Source: Acanthochlamys bracteata
Lineage: Eukaryota; Streptophyta; Magnoliopsida; Pandanales; Velloziaceae
DNA: 64,000 bases
NCBI GenBank assembly: GCA_019914995.1
Contig: CM034139.1
Span: forward strand, 4,814,461 to 4,878,460
Direction: 5' to 3'
Both the position numbers and the translations under genes were made by a program. The stretch's first letter is position 1; the number at the start of each line of letters is the position of its first letter. This document shows positions 38,242-50,810 of the stretch, piece by piece. Below the pieces are notes generated by a model, which worked only from the letters and a program-made list of their open reading frames with translations, had not been told where the DNA came from and did not search any database.

Positions 38242-39214
38242 TACTGTCTCTTTGCAAGACTTTCTTGTTTTGTATACTGAAATCACTCTAACCCTATGAT
38301 TAGTTTGGATAAATTTGGTGTTGTATAAGTAGTACTGGTGTGATAAACTTGTGCACCACCTAACCAAGAACTGCTGATCTAATCAAAATATTAATCAATT
38401 AATTGGCTTTTTAAGTAGTAGTGCTAGTTGGTGATTATACACAGTACCAACTAACCAGGTTTGCAAGAAGACATACTAGTTTATTTGCTTCATGTTGACC
38501 ATTTATGGAAAGATTGAGAGAAAAATAGTGAAGTAGGCAAGAATATTAATATTGCGTGCAAGCTTCAAACGCATGTTATATTTTATATTGATTTCTTTCA
38601 GTTCGTAGCTTTCCTGTTTCAGCTTGGTGATAGTTACACGCGCGCGCGTACTCTCGTATCCTTACTGTTGCTTTCTTCCAGTGACCTGCTTCTAATTAAA
38701 GGTGAATAATGGCAGCGAGTGTTTAATTAATTCCTGAACTGTCTTAGCAGTACACACATGAAACCAAATTAATTAAAGAGCATCTTGGAAAAAATGATAC
38801 GGAGATCGAAGAAGAAGACTCGTGTAAAATTGTACAAAATCCATATTTTGCCATGTACGAATTTTGAATTCTCAAGAAGGAATACAGCACATTTACTAGA
38901 AATCCGGAATAATACAAAAACGAAAGACGTACAAGTTTTAATCGTGTAAGAGATTTTCATCATCTGAAGTTGCTTTGTCATTTCAGATGCTGTACAGACT
39001 TGTTTCGGAAAGGTTAGTTTTTAAAAGGCATATAGAATTGTCTTCCTTACTTCGGATATCCCTTGAAAATATAGATTTTTAGAAGCTATAAGCAGTCCAT
39101 ATCTGGAAAAACTTCAACGAACAGATTAATTATTGTCATCATTATCAGTTTCTCGTTAACTAGAAGTAGTTGTGAGTTTGAGGATCTTAATATTATAAAC
39201 AGCTAATGGCTCTG
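38242..39214. other. Divergent intergenic region
   Basis: Lies between the phospholipase (-) and the Lin0512 gene (+), so it holds both promoters. A short (CG)n stretch, ACACGCGCGCGCGTA, occurs near 38636. No other element seen. Confidence 0.4.
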
Positions 39215-39236
39215 AAGCCCAATTTATAAAAGCCCA
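39215..39236 (+). promoter_or_regulatory. Site II motifs and TATA-like sequence of the Lin0512 gene
   Basis: AAGCCCA (39215) and AGCCCA (39231) bracket TTTATAAA (39223-39230), starting about 50 bases before the ATG. Confidence 0.45.
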
Positions 39237-39267
39237 CAACAAGTCACTGAAACTGATCGAACCAACA

Positions 39268-41347
39268 ATGCTTCTCACGCGACCCACCGTGTCCAGCTCT
39301 CCGTTGTTTCACTTGAGTTCTTCTCCCAGAATCGAAACCAGAACTAAAGGCCGGCTCCGTTCATTTCTTCGAACCCGGGCGATCGCCGCAGTGGCCGTGG
39401 ATATGGAACATTCGAAAGGATCGCGAGTTCCACAACCTATGAAGCTTCTATTCGTGGAAATGGGCGTCGGCTACGACCAACACGGGTTCTTTTTCTTCTC
39501 TCCTGTTCAGCTCAATGTCATATAGAAATTTGGTTCTCTTTTTTGAATTATTTGGATATGAATTTGATTCAGGCAAGATATCACTGCAGCGGCGGTGCGG
39601 GCGTGCAAGGACGCTATTTCTTCCAACTCAATCCCTGCTTTTCGTACAGGTTATTTCTCATTATTGTTAGTTGTATGCATTTTTTGTCGTATGTTTCTTT
39701 TTTTATTTTTATTTTTTATGTTTGATCATTGAATTGGGTGTTCTGCTGGTTGCTGATTGTGGGATTTTGTCGAGCAATGCTGCAGTAGATGTTGAATGAG
39801 TTTGTGATTTGCTAGCCGGTTTGTTGCTTGTTTAGTTAACAGGGTCTTATCCTTTTAGTTTAGTTTGGGTAATGTTGTTTCTGTTGGTAGAGGCCTATGT
39901 TTATATTCTGACATTATATTGATGGTCATTGGGTTTTCCACCAGAAAATGTGATTAATTTTGTTAGGTCTACTTTTGGGATATTGAAGTTTTCATCTTTT
40001 CGAGGTTTTTGTCTTTTATTTTTTCGTGAGTTGAATATTGGAACACCTTGGTGGTCCTGCCTTTGTTTAGTTAATGGTAATATATGAGGAAAATGGAACA
40101 GTATGATCTGACTTTTGCTTAATAAGTTGAGTTTGATACTTAATTAAGATGTTTTGAATTAATTGGATAGTGAGATTCTGGGCTACTTTGATACTGTAGG
40201 TAATGCTATCTTATTATTTAAGATTTTCAATGGTCATCCTTATTCTAAAAGTTGATACATTTTTTGGAGCATTAGGTTCAATACCAGGTGTGAACACAGA
40301 CCTGATGAAGCTTCAAATTAAACTGGGGGTGCCGCAGTCCACCCAGCAGTTCCTAGATATTGAGAGAGTGAAGTCCGTCTTTCCATAGTGAGTATTTGTT
40401 TTGATTTTTATATTGCTTCCTTGTCTTATCCATCTTTTAAAGAAATTGTAAAAGGTAGATTTTTATATTGTTTATAACAGTAAGCCAAACAGTAGGTAGG
40501 ATAAATATGCAAAAGCCTGATGGTCATGATGACAGAGAAAAGTGGAGAGAATTTGGAAAATCCTTGCTTCCTAAGCTACTAAGTTGCACTTAGAGATGTA
40601 CATGCTGGCATGATTCTTTGAGGCTTCTGAAGTCTGGTTGTATATTGAAAGCATGCCTACAATTCAAAAACTTATTTGATAGTTGCTCACTACTTTTTCT
40701 TACAACTTTTAGTTGTGAAACCTTATTGAGGAAATAAGACGTAGTTATGCTTGCATTTTTACTACGACAGCACAGTTGTCTAACAAAAATTTTCATTTGT
40801 AGTAAGCCTGTCATCTAAATTTGCTTGTTCCTTTATGGTTATGCTTATCCTAGGAAAAGGCAGTACACTGTTTGGTAACCTAAAATGCAAATTAAGATGA
40901 CCTAATAGTTGGACTTCATAGCTTCTGCACACTAGTAAAAGTGAGCTTCTTTTTTCACCACTGAATTCATTTAGCATTTGTAAACAGTTGTTTGTTCCAA
41001 ACTTATTTGCTCTCATATTCTAATTTGAGGGTTTGATGATGCTTATATTGAAAGTGGATAGTGGCTTTACAATTCAGGTTGTCCAATGTTTTTTTGTTTT
41101 CATTCTTAGCTGATTCTTGCAACTATATTAGTTACTGCTTCTAAAACTATTCTTCTTCTGCTCTGTGAATCAACAGATGTAAGGCTATCTGACTAGTTTC
41201 TTTTTTTATGACTGTAGTGGCGATATAGTTAATGTTGAAGTCGTGGATGGAGGGTTGATATGCTCAAGTGGTGTTTGTTTGGAAGCAATGGGAGACAAAA
41301 ATGATGATTGCTATGTTGTCAATGCAGCGGTGTATGTTGGATACTAG
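39268..41347 (+). CDS. Lin0512-family protein, probably plastid-targeted
   Basis: Four exons, 39268-39485, 39573-39649, 40276-40387 and 41218-41347, encode 178 residues. The first ~50 residues are rich in Ser, Thr and Arg (MLLTRPTVSSSPLFHLSSSP), like a chloroplast transit peptide. The mature part carries KLLFVEMGVGYDQHGQD, ITAAAVRACKDAISSNSIPA, SIPGVNTDLMKLQIKLGVP and VNVEVVDGGLICSSGVC, ending AVYVGY. This pattern (GVGYDQHGQD ... AISSNSIP ... LGVP) is that of the Lin0512 family, a conserved group shared by bacteria and plants with no established biochemical role. All exon joins keep the frame. The name is from memory of the family signature; function is unknown. Confidence 0.8.
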
Positions 41348-42791
41348 CGCCTATTTACATGTTAAGCTTGAACTTCTTTTTTTTTTTCTTGTAATTTGTC
41401 CCTCTGTCGCATCTAATAAGAGCTCCCTTTTTTAACTTGTTATCATAATTGCCTGGATAATATTATCTTTTCATATCTGTCGATTCTTTGCTAGACAAAG
41501 TTCCTCAAAACTTAGGTATTATCTAAGATGGAATGTCTGTCTGCTTTATTTCTTTCTTTGGATAATGTGCTTTCTCATGCTTGGTAATGCCAAGCAAGTT
41601 CATGAAGAGCTGACGAGCCTCACTTGGTATCTGTGGAACATCTTTCTGAGTTTAAATTTCCTGCTTTGATGGTAATTCATTTACTTCTCTCTTAAATTCT
41701 CTTGTTGAAGGAACTTGCTATCACTTTAGCACATGACGTCTTCCTTAGGCGACTTTAACCACTAATTGACTAGGACCAGTTTTTGCATAATTTAAGTAAA
41801 TGAAGTTCTTTTCAGAAAGTTTGTAAAGGAAGATTATTTTGAGTTATTTCATTTAGACTTATCTCAAGTTTTTTGGTTTGATGATATTTTCTTAGAACAG
41901 ATGCTTACTGTTTGTTGATAATTTATAAGGTGATTTCTAAGGTGTAAGATTAAGTGTTAATCCAATCTCTCGTGAACATAGAAATTTCTTGTATATTCAT
42001 TGATAAGTTTTGTTTATGCCCTTTATTTTACCTTTTAAAGAATGCCTAAACATGGTTACTGAAGGCAATGGTGCTTCAAGTTTATATATCATGGACTTTA
42101 GACTGGGAATACTTTTTGCATAGCTTGGTATATTGATTTTTAGAAACATGAAAGCTCAGCTAACAGGATAAACTAGTCATCTGTTGTGGAGTTCTGATAA
42201 GAGTCATGCAGTCTTTGCAGAGATTAAGCTGTTATTCTGCTGGCCTGAAAGATGCAATACCAGGTACAACTTTCCCGACGCTTTGATATCGGGGAGGCCT
42301 TGTCTTATATACTTCTAGAAGCAATACCATTACAGTGTCTGAAACTATGAAATCATTTTGTCCTTCGCGTTTGGCATCTTCTGTTCTTCATTTTATGATT
42401 CTTGAATGTCCAATAATTCATTTAGCTAGATTTCAAAGTCGAAGCAAGTATGCATTTAATTCCTTTTTGTACAGGTGTGAAGTATTTGGAAAGGGAAAAG
42501 AACTACAATGTTCTCTAAAATGCTTTAGCGTTGAAATGTAAATAATTTAACTTTTAAAGGTTTACAATGTAAGGAACACACTTTCTGCTCTGACTCTTTC
42601 ATTACTTGTTAATGCTGTTTAAACTATTCAAGACAATAGGTTTGCAGACACTGATGCTTATACTGTAGTACTAGAGATCTTAAAAATAAGTGACATAGTG
42701 AGTCACTCCTCAATTGACGAGATGACTTCTAATGTGATTGCTTAGAATATTTGGCTTGCTTTCCTTTGAACATCTCCCTTTTCTTGATTGA
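41348..42791. other. Convergent intergenic region
   Basis: 3' ends of the Lin0512 gene (+) and the TBL gene (-) face each other here. No further exon or repeat was recognised. Confidence 0.4.
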
Positions 42792-45700
42792 TCAGAGAAG
42801 AGCTGCATAAAGTATCTGATTCCAGGTATCTGGAAGGCCAGCAATGCACCAATGGCTGCAGTCAATGCCTGCATGGTCTCCACTGTATGTTGTTGGATGT
42901 GCATCTTTTCTGAGTTGTGAGAGCAAAGTTATATCCAATAGATAGACAGGTTTCGACATGGTACCCAAAACATTTCTTACTACTTCATGCTCAGGAGGGA
43001 AACCAGCTGGATATGTTGATCCATTCAATGGCTGCGTTTGTTGATAACAGTTTTTGGCATTCTTTTCACCCCAATCTGCTCCTCTGTATTCATTTAGAAG
43101 TCAACCCAATGAAAGAAATTAATCGACTAATTAGGGCAAAACTTAAAAAGAATACATTGAAAATGGACATACTACTTATGTTGGCCATGTTGCCTTCTTA
43201 AAGTCTACTGTACCTTTTTGTTCTTGGGTTATTATCTTATGCTTTCATACTTGTTCCTGTAGAATGCATTGCTGAAATAGAGGAAACCTTTATGTTTGGT
43301 AGACTTAAGAAGTGCAACTTACGTGTAATGAGTTGGAGAGATTCCCTGGAAGAAGACCTTTGTGGTTGCTGGATTGATGTTTGTATCTATCCATCTGGCC
43401 AATGTGGATAACCCTTTGGAGAAAGCCACCACCCGATCCATGTCCTTCATTATCTGGTTTCCAGATTGTACATAGTCCCATCTGCATCACAGAAGAGCAA
43501 ACATTCTTTCTGCATTCAACTTAAACATAGCAGAATTGATGTTGTGAGAAAATGCAGGTCAGAGGTCTCATACGGTTGACTCTTCCCACGGTGAGTCCAC
43601 CAGTGCCATGTGTTAAAGATGAGAAGATCAGTACCAAGCCAGGCATTTCCACCTTCTATAGAATCAAGCTTCAGCACACGTCCGATATTCTCCCTCACAA
43701 TGTCAACCAGGTATGTACTTCGATAGAACATCAATGACACCCCATAGTCCTGTATTGCATTGAATTGCATACAAGTTAGATACAGCAGATAATCACTTAC
43801 CTGGTGTTACATTAAATTACATGTCCGGAACATAGGTGCAGCGTCACGGTTATTTTGGTCAACACTTACAGGACACAGCCACATAAAGATCTTGTAACCT
43901 GTTCCATGTGTTGTTTGTTTTTCCATATGTGATGAAATTAGCTTGAATTCACATTTTTTATAGTTTATGATAGTAAGCGGATTGTATAGCTATGTGGATG
44001 CATCACCTGTGATATTATGAGGAGAAGATTGGGAGACCCGTGATAATATACAGTGTTTCACTGTTTTGATAGACCAGAGTTTACCACTAAAATCCGCCTC
44101 ACATGAAGAACTTTTGTTCCCTTCTGTCCCCTGGCGTTCTGTACAGTGATTGGAAGTGGAAGTACTGGGACCGCTTTTCCTGGAGTAAGGTAAGCTATCA
44201 AGATTCTTTACTCTGTCTATGACTTGTCAGGGTATTCTCGACCGACACAAACGCAACTCGTCTTAGTGGTGGGATGGCTTTATTTATTTCTTGTTTCCTT
44301 TTAGATCTTCCACTAGCTGGAAGCACCAGGCCGATATTCTGCCTCAGCGAGTTCTGTCCGGTCAAATGACTTCGGGCCAGAAAGCGTCAGAGTCAGTTCG
44401 CGTTAATATTTTAATTCTTACACAAGTAAGCGAATGTACTTTACATGTTCATTATGTACGTATCCTAGCTTACTTTTCTGTTTTTAGAACAACTTTTGAA
44501 CTAATTAATCATGTGCTTGAGTGTGATAACTGTCAAGGTTTTCGGTGTTTACTGCAACATCAGTAAAATATGTAGTGTTCTTTGATGCATTTGATTCATG
44601 AACCAAGATTGTAGCGTCCTAGGGTGTTATTTGGGGTGACGCTCTACAATCAGAATGAGTAGTAATTTTAGAGCAATAATGATGGTCATTTTCAAAAGCT
44701 ATCCCTATCAAAGTAACGTGCTAATACTGGGAAAAATTGACCATCAGAACTTGATGATCTGGGCAAATTCTTTTTTTTTGGTTAGGCGTTTTCTGATGTT
44801 GTAAAACCAGGTATTGAAAATTTAAGTAAGATGCAGACACAAAGCTGGATGGATATAGATAGTTCGAATTAAGGAATGTTAATCAAACTATGCTTGAGAT
44901 AGCTAGATCAAGATAGTTTGGAGAAAGAACCAGATCAGGTCGCTACAAAAAGGTGAAAGGCAATTGATGAATCTGTCCTTAACGATGGATGGACTCCTAG
45001 CTCCTATCTCTCAGAACATGCATGTGACAGTGGAGGGCATGACTTAGATTCTCAGAACACATAGTTCCAGTGCTCAATCCAAAACAGGTGGTAGAGGCCA
45101 TGTTGTTACATCACATGTAGAGATGCAAATTCGGACCAGGCTAAAAGAGTCAGCCCGGTCTGACCTGTGAATAGTGACATGCTATAGAAATGAGGAACAA
45201 AGAAGATAAAAGAAAGGGAGCACAAAATTAGGCTTACCTCAAATCTAATTGAAGTGAGTGGGTCTCTCTTGGTAATAGAAGTTTTGCAGTTAGGCACAGC
45301 TGCATGGAGCATACAGCTCAGTGACTCCCACTGGTTTAAACTGATTGAATCCCCTACAAACATTACCTTCTTCCCTCTATACCTCGACAGAAAATCCTTG
45401 CCATCAAACCTTCACAAAATAATCAATAAATCATCTCTTATTCATGACATTTGTATAATGCATTATGTAATATGTTAAACCTTGGCAAGTCGCAGGTGGA
45501 GGGCTTCCATTGATACTTGAGGTAGAGCTTATCAGGCCGGCCATATTTCTGGCAGTCGAACTCTGGATCAAGGAAAGGGCAGCTTGAAGAGTCGTATATC
45601 GGGTATGATTCGTCATACGCCCAACTTCCTTCAAAGAAGTTGCAGCCCTCCAGTGAACTAGATTTTGAACCACCGCGGTGGCTGGCTGTTGCATTGTCCC

Positions 45701-45821
45701 TCTGCCTAGCATGTCCACGTTGTGCACCATGCACACAGGCAGACAGCAGCAGCAGGGATAGCAATGGCAACCATCTTACTGCTACTGCAAAATTCAAATT
45801 AGTCATTAGTCTTAAGAGCAT
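42792..45821 (-). CDS. Trichome birefringence-like (TBL) polysaccharide O-acetyltransferase
   Basis: Five minus-strand exons, 45821-45481, 45409-45238, 43749-43574, 43481-43323 and 43083-42792, encode 379 residues. An N-terminal hydrophobic segment ([17 protein letters not shown]) serves as signal anchor to the Golgi. The TBL domain starts [20 protein letters not shown]. The catalytic GDS motif sits in [16 protein letters not shown] (Asp-Ser at 134-135) and the C-terminal DxxH motif in [16 protein letters not shown] (D357, H360). TBL enzymes transfer acetyl groups to xylan, mannan or pectin. The sequence looks closest to the TBL37-41 group, but I cannot fix the substrate. Intron 2 is unusually long (43750-45237) and contains a plus-strand spliced open frame and a possible mobile element. 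A TATA-like site lies about 60 bases upstream of the start. Confidence 0.92.
44147..44424 (+). other. Plus-strand spliced open frame inside TBL intron 2
   Basis: Bases 44147-44189 follow a GTACAG acceptor-like site and end at a GTAAGC donor; 44305-44424 follow a CTTTTAG acceptor. Joined, they keep one frame: [15 protein letters not shown] then [33 protein letters not shown]. The sequence is much less AT-rich than the rest of the intron and has no stop in this frame. I do not recognise the protein. It could be an exon pair of an antisense gene, a captured gene fragment, or an uncharacterised non-coding RNA. Confidence 0.3.
44609..44948. mobile_element. Possible mobile element with TTGTAGCGWCC inverted ends
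   Basis: TTGTAGCGTCC (44609-44619) and GGTCGCTACAA (44938-44948) are inverted copies with one mismatch, 340 bases apart. TG...CA termini inside them (TGTAGCG ... CGCTACA) would also fit a short solo LTR. No matching target duplication was found. The same 11-base word occurs at 2279-2289 in the TAP38 relic. Confidence 0.35.
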
Positions 45822-45876
45822 TTACAACAAGTAGCTGTAGATGATACAATGTGTGATGATGGAGGAGGAAGGCAGA

Positions 45877-45887
45877 GGTTTATATGG
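45877..45887 (-). promoter_or_regulatory. TATA box of the TBL gene
   Basis: Minus-strand CCATATAAACC about 60 bases before the start codon. Confidence 0.5.
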
Positions 45888-48800
45888 ATTATGCAGCTTA
45901 TAGGTTGCTATCATATGGCTGGTATTCACGAGATGGTATGTAGATATGATAATATATTTAGTAGTGCGACAAGTCTGATTACGAATATTGTTGCCTAGTG
46001 GTTGGTCCAATATAAGCATGTAGACACATACCCGTATATTTTCTACCAATTAAAATTTTTTATTTTGGTATATGATTATGCTTTGCTCCAACATTTTATT
46101 TAGTTGGAATGACAAAAAGGCTTACACAAAACAGTTTATATAGGAGACACGAGTTGGGTAACTCAAATGGACCCAAACCTAACGAGCGGTCAGTGGGGGC
46201 TTTGGGACGATGGATTCCTACTTATGAAGCAATGTGGTTCAACCAAAAACTCGCAGGATGATCTTTCTTATAATAATTTGGAGTAGATTATTGTTCAACA
46301 GGGTGGAGTTGGGTGTTATGTCGATTATGAGAAACTCCTAAAATGCTCAAAGTCATAGATAATTTATAGGTTATCGAACATATGGGTCACTTATACATCG
46401 CACTTAAATTATTTCTTTAATGACATATCGTTAAAGTTCTTAAACGAAAAAAGAAGACTCCTGTGACTAACAAACAATAGCAAACTGCATCTTGCAGAAA
46501 GGAATGATGCATTAGGAAATAACAATAATCAAGCAAGTGCTTTGACAAGGTTGCGGTACCTTTTGCTGGATTTGGTTTTTTCTAAAGGGTGTCGTAGTGG
46601 GGATTGAAATAGTTGTGATTTTGGCGTGATGGTTGTCACCTAGTTATGTCGGTTATACTCGTAGGTTTGATCTTTCTCATAAGTCTCTTATTTGCTAATC
46701 TGCTTGTGTTTAAGCCTGCAAACAGAATGGTCTTAAAATAGGTATTAGACACGAATGACAAAAACTCTCCAGCAGATGAGATCAATAAAGAGACTCGTGA
46801 AGAAAACTAATAATCTTCTGAATTAAACTTACATACTCAACTTGTTTGTATCTACTTTCATTTCTATGAAAATTTAAAATGAGAACTAAGATGATCGTAA
46901 ACGATGCATAGCAACTTGAGCTAAAATAAATATAAAGGGAGACGGATATAAAGAGTCAGGAAGAAAGAGTAAGCAAATTGAGTAGAGACTTAACGGTGCA
47001 AGATTGGCGTCGCTCTGATTCTCATCTCTGTGTTAACCATGGAGAAAGAGATGCAGGTGTAGTAGATCCCTAGGGAATATAAATTTGGAAATATATATAA
47101 GACATTGAAGAGCTTTCAGTTTTCAGAAGTTTTTTCAAAGAGAAATTAATTGTTACTATTGTCCTTGCAAATGTTTAATTGCCATTTATAATGTTCAGCA
47201 AAAAGGAGAGCATGGCTTTTGACAAACTGTAATTGAATTGGATGCATTCTTTTCTCACCTTGAAGTACACATATTGAAAGTACATATTTCTAGATCCACT
47301 GAAATGGTTCATGATCATATCGATATATAAAGAATCTAAGTGAAACTGTTACAAAAAAACATTAAAATATAAGGATATGGTCTCATTTCTTAGACCTCTG
47401 CACCAAAGAAGCTTAAAACTACATAGTGAATTATGAGAAGGAGGTTAATTGAGATCGATCAGCAAGATATGCTTAGTTAGCATATGTTAATTATCTTCCA
47501 TCAACAATATTCCTTCCCACGGTCCAAAGTATTTTGAAAGCTGCGAATTTATTTCCTTCCTAAATATAATGGTGGCATGATTGATCTACAGATTGCAATG
47601 TTGCTCGTTAGAATTTCACAAAACAAACAGATTCAACTCCAAGACGAAGGTGATATTTCAACAAAATGGAAGCGTTAACTAGAAGCAACCACAATTGAGT
47701 GAAAAGGCAAGGTTCCTAACAGAGCGCGCACTTCATAACATGATCATATTATAAGCCAATACAATAGATCATGTAGCTACTGGTATGTCATAGGAACAAC
47801 TAATTCATGCAGGTGTGGTAGAGATTAGTAGAAGATTTCATGAGCTACTACATAATTTTTGAATAACAAATACAACCAAATGATTGATCTGAGTAGAAGG
47901 AATCACGTGCATTCAACAAATGAGCAAAATCGTTGTTAGATAGTAAGGATAATCATGAGTGCAAATTCATTTCTTAACTGTCATGATACACCCACATGTA
48001 TATATTACCCCTATTAGCAAAGTTAGGCAGGCCAAAAACAAACATGATGAAGGTAATATTGGCAAAAGTTTTATATTCTTTACTGGTTGTTGTAGTGCAG
48101 ATTCTTTTTTTCTTTTAATTGTTTTCTCTTGTTTGATTAGTATTCTCATTTTGGACTACTAGTGAATTGAGAAAAGTATTCGTTGACAGAGTGTATACCA
48201 TAGCAGTGGGTAAGCAATCTTTTTCCGAGCAGCGTTCGGTTGGAAATTTGTATGGAGAATGTTAGGTAGAGATAGTGCTCAAGCAGTTGTTTTCCAATCC
48301 CCACCAAATGCTGGACCATGCAAAAATAAACGGCGCCCAATAGTTCTGTGGTATAATGGCTAGCCATTTCTAGTTTATTTCATTTTCTGGTGAACACATG
48401 AATGAGTTAAAAGTTTTGATTCGATAAAGAGATCTTAACAAACTCTTCTGAAAGCTGCATGGTTTTGCCAGTCTAATCATTCACTCCATGAAACCATTTA
48501 GTGATAAGCTAATAATTTGACTGCAACTTGTATTGCTAAAGTTTGCTTCATTTGGAAGATTATTGGTGAAAAACACGACATGTAGAGTTATCACATCATA
48601 AATTACTATTGCCTGTGAATTAAGTAAAAGTTTACTTCAGGGTTTCACCGCTAAAGTGATTTTTTCTCTAGGACAAACTTAAGAGTTTTAACCAATTGGA
48701 TTAAATCTTTCTTAACATCAATTCTTTCAACTAAATGGTTTTTTTTTTTTGTTGAAACAGTGAACAAGGTGTCGTTTGGCCCAATAACTCTAACCCCCTT

Positions 48801-49048
48801 GGGCTATAAGTCTCTTTGCAGCCCACTAACATTTGGACATTGCTGGTCCTCGTTCTTGAAAACTAGCTAGTATCAAGGATCCTCTAATGAGTACCTCCTT
48901 CACGTGCATGTTAAAAATAGAGTGATTTAATATAATAAAGAACCCACATTTTATTTCTAATGTAAATTTTAAATGTGCTTGACACACTTGAAAATAATAA
49001 CGCTTAATTGTTTTTGTTATGGTTTTAAGTGCAATGATGTAGCATATA
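45888..49048. other. Long intergenic stretch
   Basis: Promoter side of the TBL gene, then about 3 kb with no recognised gene. Site II-like words (TGGCCCAA, TTGGGCT, CAGCCCA) cluster at 48776-48836, but no coding region follows them. A minus-strand open frame at 48367-48146 has no similarity that I recognise. Confidence 0.4.
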
Positions 49049-49632
49049 TGAATTGTTGGATATAAAGACATTTTGATGAGCTTATAATCAAGCAGTCCAC
49101 AAGTAACTATTGGTAGTCCACCATTTAGTCCAACATAGCTCTTATGGTAGTTATGTCCAGATTCATTCATGAAGAAATGATGTCTAGATTTATAAGGAAA
49201 TTATGTCCAGATTCATCTAACTACCATAAGGAAGTTATGTTCATGAACTAATTTCAAAAAGTTACTTTAGAGAGTTAGTTATTTAGTGGACTAGCTACAA
49301 AGGATTTTCTTGCATCCTATATATATGTCCCAAATATGTGAGATTTGTGATATGTATGAGAAGTATACAAAGAAGCATGCAAAGAGAGAAGGAAAGTAAG
49401 AAAGCAAAGTTGTAAGCATACATTGTAATCTCATCTTATAGTGATTTTTTTTTTGTGTGACCACACCACTGCGGGGTTTTTTTCGGTTTTTCCCCACGTA
49501 TATCTTGGTGTCATGTGATTGCTTTCTTTATCTTTAACAATCTCAATTTGGATTGCAAAATTCTAGTGTGTGCTATTCATTTCGCTGTGCTAATTTTTCG
49601 TTCGTTCACACTACCGCATTCACAACATGAAT
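49049..49632. mobile_element. Solo LTR of a copia-type retrotransposon with 5-bp target duplication
   Basis: The LTR spans 49054-49627 (574 bases). It starts TGTTGGATAT and ends TTCACAACA, i.e. TGTTG...CAACA termini, and is flanked by the direct repeat TGAAT (49049-49053 and 49628-49632). Internally it has the GGGGTTTTTTTCGGTTTTTC and CCCACGTATATCTTGGTGTC words common near the polyadenylation region of plant copia LTRs. No internal domain lies next to it, so it is a solo LTR left by recombination between two LTRs. Confidence 0.85.
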
Positions 49633-50017
49633 GGACAGCTGATGAGAATAAAAGAATTTCCTTATACAAAATTTATAATTATTAATTAAAGATATATGTG
49701 CGCGCACGCAAGAAATAAAAACTAATTAGCTACCCAGAAAAAGGATAAATCTTTTTCGACTTTGATAATTCAAAGATTCAATATTACTCACTCTACAAGC
49801 CACGCCAACTTTGATCGATCTCAGTCAGTCAAAAGTTTACGGCAGGTAACCCCTCCATTGCTGTAATCCGGGTTTGCCCTTCACGGAAGTGCAAGTCACA
49901 GAGTGCCTAACGAATACGTCCATGCACTCACTCCTCTACAAATAGAACAACACTCCAATGCTTATCTGCAGCAGAGAACTCAGTAGTCAGTCTTCCAATA
50001 CACTGCAAGAGTAGTAA
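49633..50017. other. Former 5' region of a cysteine-protease relic
   Basis: Contains CTCTACAAATAGAAC (about 49933), which looks like a TATA region, and a leader-like stretch that probably once preceded the protease relic at 51064. The hAT-like element now separates the two. Confidence 0.35.
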
Positions 50018-50810
50018 CATCAAAGCATAGTTGTCATATCCGGACCAACCCGTCCGAGTCAACACGAAAATCGTCGATCCGAATAATAAATTGGTCCGAA
50101 TTTGCAAAAGAACCGTTAATATAATCGATCCATTTCGACTCAGTTTGACCCGCTTCAATCCGATCAATCCGTCCGTCTGGATCAAACCGGGTTAAAATTT
50201 TTTTTTAAATTAATTAAAATTTTTTAAATTGATGATATATTTAATACAAAAATAATTATTAATAGCTCTATGTTAAAAAATAATATGTAGTTTAGATTTT
50301 GCATTTGGATGTGATAATACAAAAATATAATTAATTATATCTTATTTGTAAATACTAATTATTAGTGATTTTTAAATTTTTATATTATAAAAGATTTAGA
50401 CTCAGATATGTATACCTAAAAAAGTTAGTTATATCTTTTTTATTATTTTATTTTTTTCTAATCTTCTAATTTATTTAAATATTTTTCATTATAAATTTTA
50501 AATATTATTATTATTGTTGATGGTAGCAATATTTCAATTTTCGCTGTGATTATTATTGCTGTTGTTATTGATAGTAATGCTATAATAAAAATACTCTAAT
50601 TTTTTGTTATGATTGCTATTGCTATTATTATTGATAGTATCATTGACAGTAAATTTTATATTATAATAATAATTATTATTAATTAAAAATATTTTAATAT
50701 TATTGATCCGACGGTTAGACCGATTAATTCGATAGGTCAACTTGAGAACCGTGACCCAGACAATTTTTTTATTCGTTATCCGATCCGGTTCTTACAACTA
50801 TGCATCAGAG
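50018..50810. mobile_element. Non-autonomous hAT-like element with 8-bp target duplication
   Basis: Ends CATAGTTGT (50026-50034) and ACAACTATG (50794-50802) are perfect 9-base inverted repeats, extending imperfectly to the CCGGA word. They are flanked by CATCAAAG (50018-50025) and CATCAGAG (50803-50810), an 8-base target duplication with one mismatch, the length made by hAT transposases. The outer thirds are GC-moderate (CCGGACCAACCCGTCCGAGT), the middle is AT-rich with ATT/ATA triplet runs. No transposase frame is present. Confidence 0.75.

Noticed and set aside
38636..38655. CG-dinucleotide run as a Z-DNA or CpG regulatory element
   Set aside because: Only a handful of CG units; nothing else supports a function.
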